Assembly (NCBI RefSeq): GCF_001895145.1
Contig: NZ_BDIR01000002.1
Coordinates: 62,001 to 126,000 of the forward strand
Direction: 5' to 3'
Origin: Arcobacter sp. LA11
Lineage (GTDB): Bacteria; Campylobacterota; Campylobacteria; Campylobacterales; Arcobacteraceae
DNA length: 64,000 nt
Part shown: positions 60,309 to 64,000 of the stretch, piece after piece
Numbering within the stretch: position 1 is the stretch's first letter
Layout of the letters: every line of letters begins with the position of its first letter
Notes under the pieces: model-generated
Databases searched by the model: none
Told to the model about the DNA's origin: nothing
The model's input: only the letters and a program-made list of their open reading frames with translations
Translations under genes and position numbers: made by a program

Positions 60309-61665
60309 TAATAATAGTTTAAAAAATATTTTATCATTAATTATTGTTTTATTAATTATAGCAGCAGGTGTATTTATTTATTTATCCCCTCAATTTGAAA
60401 AAAATAAACCAAAAATTGCCTTTGAGAATAATGGATATTGGAATTTAAAAGATAAGTTAACTGTATCTCTTTTTGATCAAAGTGGAATTAAATCTTATAA
60501 GGTTTATTATAAAAAGCCTAATAGTGAAACTGTTTTATTAGGGAAAAGTATTAGTGCTAAACAAACAAGTGTTATGTTTAGTATAGAAGGTTTTATTTTA
60601 GAACCAAACACAGAAAAAGTAAAACTAGCAATTGAAGTTATAGATAATAGTAATTGGAACTTTTTCCAAGGTAATAAAACTTATCAAGAGTTTGAGTTAA
60701 ATATTGATAGAAAAAAACCTATTGCAAATATTGTATCAAATTCATATAATATAAAACGTGGTGGAAGTGCGGCAGTTGTTGTAGAAGTTAGTGATAAAAA
60801 CTTAAGTGAAAAATATATATCTTTTAATAATAAATATAAATTTGAATTAATACCTTTTCAAAAGAAGAATTTTTATGCAGCTATTATTGCATGGCCAATT
60901 GAAGTTGAAGAATTTCAAAGAGTTAATTTAGTAGCTATTGATAAAGCAAATAATAAAAGTGTGACAAAAGTTCCTTTATACATAAAAGACTTAAAAATTA
61001 AAAATGATATTATAAATATTTCAAAAAAGTTTATAGATAAAGTTTCTATCCCTGTATTGAAAAAGAGTGACTATGTAATTCCTTCTAACAATGTAGAAAT
61101 TTTTGTTAAGCAAAATAAAAAATTAAGACAAGAAAATATTGATACAATTAGAAATGTCTCTTTAAAAAATATGTCTCGAGATATAATTAAAAAATATAAA
61201 GTCAATGCATTTAAAAGATTAGAAGGCTCTAAAACATTTGCAGGTTTTGCAGAAAGAAGACAATATTTTTATGAAAAAGAAAAAATTGATGAAGCTTGGC
61301 ATTTAGGAATGGATTGGGCAAGTATTAAACATGCTCCAATAAAAGTTTCAAATGCAGGAAAAGTTATCTTTGATGATTTCTTAGGAATATATGGTAATAC
61401 TTTAATTGTAGATCATAAACTAGGGTTACAGTCTTTATATGCTCACACAAGTAAATTTCATGTAAAAGTTGATGATGAAGTAAAAAGAAACCAAAAAATT
61501 GCAAATACAGGTTCAACAGGAGCAGTATTTGGAGATCATTTACATTTTGGAGTTTTAGTTCAAGGTTTAGAAGTAAATCCTTTAGAGTGGATGGATAAAA
61601 CTTGGATAAAAACTAGAATACTAAATGTTTTAGATGAAGCTAATGAGGTAATAAAAACTAAATGA
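60295..61665 (+). CDS. M23 family metallopeptidase (LytM-type)
   Basis: A 456-residue cell-wall endopeptidase. An N-terminal membrane anchor (about 10-30) is followed by a beta-rich periplasmic region and the C-terminal LytM domain. The zinc ligands are H336 and D340 (HLGMD) and H417 in DHLHFG, with catalytic H415. It begins with TTG inside the previous gene, AAAGGA upstream, and overlaps lpxC by 4 bases. In related bacteria M23 enzymes of this build help set cell shape. Confidence 0.9.
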   Translation: MRRRSNNSLKNILSLIIVLLIIAAGVFIYLSPQFEKNKPKIAFENNGYWNLKDKLTVSLFDQSGIKSYKVYYKKPNSETVLLGKSISAKQTSVMFSIEGFILEPNTEKVKLAIEVIDNSNWNFFQGNKTYQEFELNIDRKKPIANIVSNSYNIKRGGSAAVVVEVSDKNLSEKYISFNNKYKFELIPFQKKNFYAAIIAWPIEVEEFQRVNLVAIDKANNKSVTKVPLYIKDLKIKNDIINISKKFIDKVSIPVLKKSDYVIPSNNVEIFVKQNKKLRQENIDTIRNVSLKNMSRDIIKKYKVNAFKRLEGSKTFAGFAERRQYFYEKEKIDEAWHLGMDWASIKHAPIKVSNAGKVIFDDFLGIYGNTLIVDHKLGLQSLYAHTSKFHVKVDDEVKRNQKIANTGSTGAVFGDHLHFGVLVQGLEVNPLEWMDKTWIKTRILNVLDEANEVIKTK

Positions 61666-62567
61666 AACAAAGAACAATAGCAAAAAGTATAGAAATAGTT
61701 GGAATAGGGCTTCATAAAGGAGTTCCTGTTAAGATGAAACTAGAGCCTCTTGATTCTGATATGGGAATAGTTTTTTATAGAGTTGATGAAGGGGTTACCA
61801 TTCCTCTTAAAATTGAAAACGTAGTTGATACAAAAATGGCTACAGTAATTGGAAAAGATGGCGTGGTTGTTTCAACTATTGAACATCTATTATCTGCTGT
61901 ATATGCATATGGAATTGATAATTTACGTGTTGTAATTGATAATGATGAGGTTCCTGTTCTTGATGGAAGTTCTTCTGGATATTGTATGTTAATAGATGAA
62001 GCAGGAATTAAAGAACTTGATAAATCAAAAAAAGCTATTAAAATAAAAAAAGAAGTTGAGATTACAACTGAAGATGGGAAAAGGGTAGCCCTTAAACCCT
62101 CAAACCATATTATCTATGATTTTTCAATTGATTTTGAACATCCAGTTATTGGAGAGCAAGATTTTCATTTTGATTATTCAATTGCTGAATATAAAGAAAA
62201 TATAAGTAGGGCTAGAACTTTTGGGTTCTTACATGAGGTCCAATATTTACGAAGTATTGGTTTAGCACAAGGTGGTAGTATGGAAAATGCTATTGTTCTT
62301 GACCAGTCAAAAGTTTTAAATCCTGAAGGCTTAAGATACGATAATGAATTTGTAAGACATAAAATTTTAGATGCAATTGGAGATATGGCTCTTCTTGGAT
62401 ATACAATTGTAGGTGAATATGGTGCACATGCAGGGAGTCATCATTTAAATCATCTTCTTACAAAAAAAGTATATGAAGATGAAGCAAATTATGAGATTAT
62501 TGATTTAGAAGAAGCAGATGAAGAAGCACAAGTATTTGAATTAGCATATTCAAAAGTTGAAGTATAA
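61662..62567 (+). CDS. lpxC: UDP-3-O-acyl-N-acetylglucosamine deacetylase
   Basis: First committed step of lipid A synthesis. The 301 residues start with TIAKSIEIVGIGLHKG and contain STIEHLLSAVYAYGIDN (zinc histidine), VPVLDGSSSGY, SRARTFGFLHEV, RHKILDAIGDMALLG (zinc ligands) and the histidine in AHAGSHHLNH. Coupled to the M23 gene before it and followed by a TsaB-like gene after 9 bases; the order lpxC, small gene, thrB is also seen in Campylobacter. Confidence 0.97.
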   Translation: MKQRTIAKSIEIVGIGLHKGVPVKMKLEPLDSDMGIVFYRVDEGVTIPLKIENVVDTKMATVIGKDGVVVSTIEHLLSAVYAYGIDNLRVVIDNDEVPVLDGSSSGYCMLIDEAGIKELDKSKKAIKIKKEVEITTEDGKRVALKPSNHIIYDFSIDFEHPVIGEQDFHFDYSIAEYKENISRARTFGFLHEVQYLRSIGLAQGGSMENAIVLDQSKVLNPEGLRYDNEFVRHKILDAIGDMALLGYTIVGEYGAHAGSHHLNHLLTKKVYEDEANYEIIDLEEADEEAQVFELAYSKVEV

Positions 62568-62576
62568 AAGGTAAAA

Positions 62577-63041
62577 ATGATAGAAGTTTTAGTTATAAGT
62601 ATTTCAAAACCTCTTTTAATTGGAATATATGAAAATAAAAAACTGATAAAAACATATAAAGATGATGGTAAAACATCTGATGTTTTACCTATTGTTTTTG
62701 AAAAAATATTAAAAGAATTTAATATTAAAAGAATTTCTTATGTAAATACACCTGGTTCATATATGGCTATTAAAGTAGCTTATGTTTTTTTAAAAACAAT
62801 TAGTATTACAAAAAATATAGAATTAAAAGCTTGTAGTGGATTTGAATTTAATCAAAATTCTCCAATAAAGGCCTTAGGGAAAAAATACTTTATAAATGAC
62901 TCAAATGAAAAAGAAGATAACGTTAAAGTAGACTTTTTAGATAATAATACTAAAATACACGACTTTGAATTACCAAATGTTCTAGAAAATATAAATTTTT
63001 CTTCTGAAACATTACCAATATATAATTTACCTGCAGTTTAA
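62577..63041 (+). CDS. Short TsaB-like protein
   Basis: A 154-residue protein that resembles the N-terminal half of TsaB (tRNA threonylcarbamoyladenosine biosynthesis partner of TsaD). The opening [20 protein letters not shown] and the motif [20 protein letters not shown] correspond to TsaB's GPGSFTGLR segment. It is shorter than the common 220-residue TsaB and lacks its C-terminal part. It may be the reduced TsaB of this group. AAAAGG precedes the ATG. It is probably in an operon with lpxC and thrB. Confidence 0.6.
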   Translation: MIEVLVISISKPLLIGIYENKKLIKTYKDDGKTSDVLPIVFEKILKEFNIKRISYVNTPGSYMAIKVAYVFLKTISITKNIELKACSGFEFNQNSPIKALGKKYFINDSNEKEDNVKVDFLDNNTKIHDFELPNVLENINFSSETLPIYNLPAV

Positions 63042-63052
63042 AAGGAAAAAAG

Positions 63053-63934
63053 TTGAAAATAAGCGTTCCCGCTACTAGTGCGAATTTAGGTCCTGGATTT
63101 GATACATTAGGATTAGCTATATCATTACATAATCAAGTTATTATTAAACCATCAAAATTTCATAGTGTATCATTACGAGGTGAGGGTTCAAATAACCCAG
63201 TATTAAAAGACAATAATATGTTTATTGCAATATTTAACGATTTTTATCATAATTTATCACATAAAAAAAGACATTTTAGATTTGAATTTAGTAATGAAAT
63301 TCCTCTTTCACGTGGACTTGGAAGTTCTTCTGCTGTAATTGTTTCAGCAATTGCTAGTGCTTATGCAATTGAAGGAATAAAATTAGAAAAAGAAAAGTTA
63401 TTAAATTTAGCACTTGCATATGAGAATCATCCAGATAATATTACGCCTGCTGTTATGGGTGGATTTAATGTTGCAACAGTACAAGATAATGAAGTGAAAT
63501 ATATAAAAAAGAATATGCCAAATAACTTAAAATCAATTGTAGTTATTCCTAATAGACCTATGTCTACGCAATTATCGCGAAAATCACTTCCTTATAAATA
63601 TTCAAAAGAAGATACAATATTTAATATTTCTCATTCTTCTTTACTTACAGCAGCATTTATTAGTCAAGATTGGGAGATGCTAAGAACTGCATCTTTGGAT
63701 AAAATCCATCAAAAATATAGAATGAAACAGATGCCAGAATTATTTGATGTTCAAAAAACATCTCTTAAAAATGGTTCTTTAATGAGTACATTATCTGGTT
63801 CAGGTTCAACACTATTCTCATTATGTTATAAAGAAGACGCACAAAGATTAGAACGTGAGTTAAAGAAAAAGTTTCCTCATTTTAAAGTTCTATCATGTAA
63901 CTTTGACAATGATGGCGTAAGAGTAGAAGATTAA
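63053..63934 (+). CDS. thrB: Homoserine kinase
   Basis: GHMP-family kinase of threonine synthesis; 293 residues. The N-terminal [19 protein letters not shown], the ATP-binding [17 protein letters not shown], and the C-terminal [13 protein letters not shown] are diagnostic. It starts with TTG at 63053 with AAAGGA upstream, 11 bases after the TsaB-like gene. Confidence 0.95.
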   Translation: MKISVPATSANLGPGFDTLGLAISLHNQVIIKPSKFHSVSLRGEGSNNPVLKDNNMFIAIFNDFYHNLSHKKRHFRFEFSNEIPLSRGLGSSSAVIVSAIASAYAIEGIKLEKEKLLNLALAYENHPDNITPAVMGGFNVATVQDNEVKYIKKNMPNNLKSIVVIPNRPMSTQLSRKSLPYKYSKEDTIFNISHSSLLTAAFISQDWEMLRTASLDKIHQKYRMKQMPELFDVQKTSLKNGSLMSTLSGSGSTLFSLCYKEDAQRLERELKKKFPHFKVLSCNFDNDGVRVED

Positions 63935-63961
63935 AAACTATACAATTAAGTAAAAATTAGG

Positions 63962-63967
63962 TATAAT
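63962..63967 (+). promoter_or_regulatory. -10 element near the right edge
   Basis: TATAAT in the gap after thrB, ten bases before a TTG-started frame at 63978. It implies a very short leader for the next gene. Confidence 0.4.
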
Positions 63968-63977
63968 ATTGGCTATT

Positions 63978-64000
63978 TTGAAAAAACCTATTCGAACATG
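63978..64000 (+). CDS. Start of a probable YlxR-family (DUF448) gene, cut by the window edge
   Basis: Seven codons from a TTG give MKKPIRT followed by TG of a probable cysteine codon. YlxR proteins open with a basic stretch and an RTC or RKC motif. In Campylobacter, infB and its neighbours follow thrB, where ylxR would fit. With so few residues this is a tentative call. Confidence 0.35.

Noticed and set aside
1-64000. tRNA, rRNA, CRISPR or mobile element
   Set aside because: No T-loop GTTCRA-type signatures with matching stems, no regularly spaced repeats and no transposase or integrase motifs were found on reading both strands.

Overview
The window looks like chromosome of an Arcobacter-type member of Campylobacterota. 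It is strongly AT-rich and uses many TTG and GTG starts. It carries a Wolinella-like FrdCAB fumarate reductase, Campylobacter-type MOMP porins and a ccoNOQP cbb3 oxidase operon with the Campylobacterota-specific DUF4006 gene. No rRNA, tRNA, CRISPR array, insertion sequence or prophage was seen, and no gene-free stretch exceeds 300 bases.

Layout. (1) 1-10743, plus strand: the end of a surface-polysaccharide cluster. It makes a CDP-sugar (rfbF, rfbG and an RfbH-type 3-dehydrase fused to a methyltransferase). It also has a thiamine-diphosphate enzyme, an HMG-CoA-lyase-like aldolase, a short-chain reductase and an FkbM methyltransferase, with GT2/GtrA lipid-carrier pairs at both ends. The set resembles branched-chain CDP-sugar (yersiniose-like) synthesis. 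(2) 10740-19124: a membrane protein that may be a GT-C transferase, maf, an unassigned 429-residue membrane protein, two tandem NlpC/P60 lipoproteins, a SIMPL protein, a CopD-like protein and alaS. (3) 19249-34925: trxA, then a C4-dicarboxylate and fumarate block. A DASS carrier with its own histidine kinase and response regulator meets, tail to tail, the mirror set aspA-dcuA-kinase-regulator. frdCAB and an alanine/sodium symporter follow. (4) 35208-44514: housekeeping genes trxB, dapB, purF, a radical SAM protein, a LysR regulator, a UvrD-type helicase, truB, ispE and smpB. (5) 44713-51901: the cbb3 oxidase operon ccoNOQP-DUF4006, a 30-codon membrane ORF, a TPM-like protein, a FixH-like protein and an AddB-like nuclease. 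(6) 51971-57376, minus strand: two MOMP-family porins around prfB and a c-type cytochrome, then folB and plsY. (7) 57472-64000: nadA-nadC, an NrnA-type DHH phosphoesterase, an M23 peptidase, lpxC, a TsaB-like gene, thrB and the first codons of a probable YlxR gene.

How the parts fit. Aspartate ammonia-lyase makes fumarate, Dcu and DASS carriers exchange dicarboxylates, and FrdCAB uses fumarate as electron acceptor. The cbb3 oxidase serves low-oxygen respiration. Two nearly interchangeable OmpR-family regulators sit in the middle of the dicarboxylate block. An 18-bp tandem half-site, differing by one base, lies upstream of both frdCAB and aspA-dcuA, with weaker versions before the DASS gene and ccoN. 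I infer a local regulon for fumarate respiration. The sugar cluster and this regulon are the two most interesting systems here. Functions rest on motifs and family resemblance seen by eye; no searches were run.
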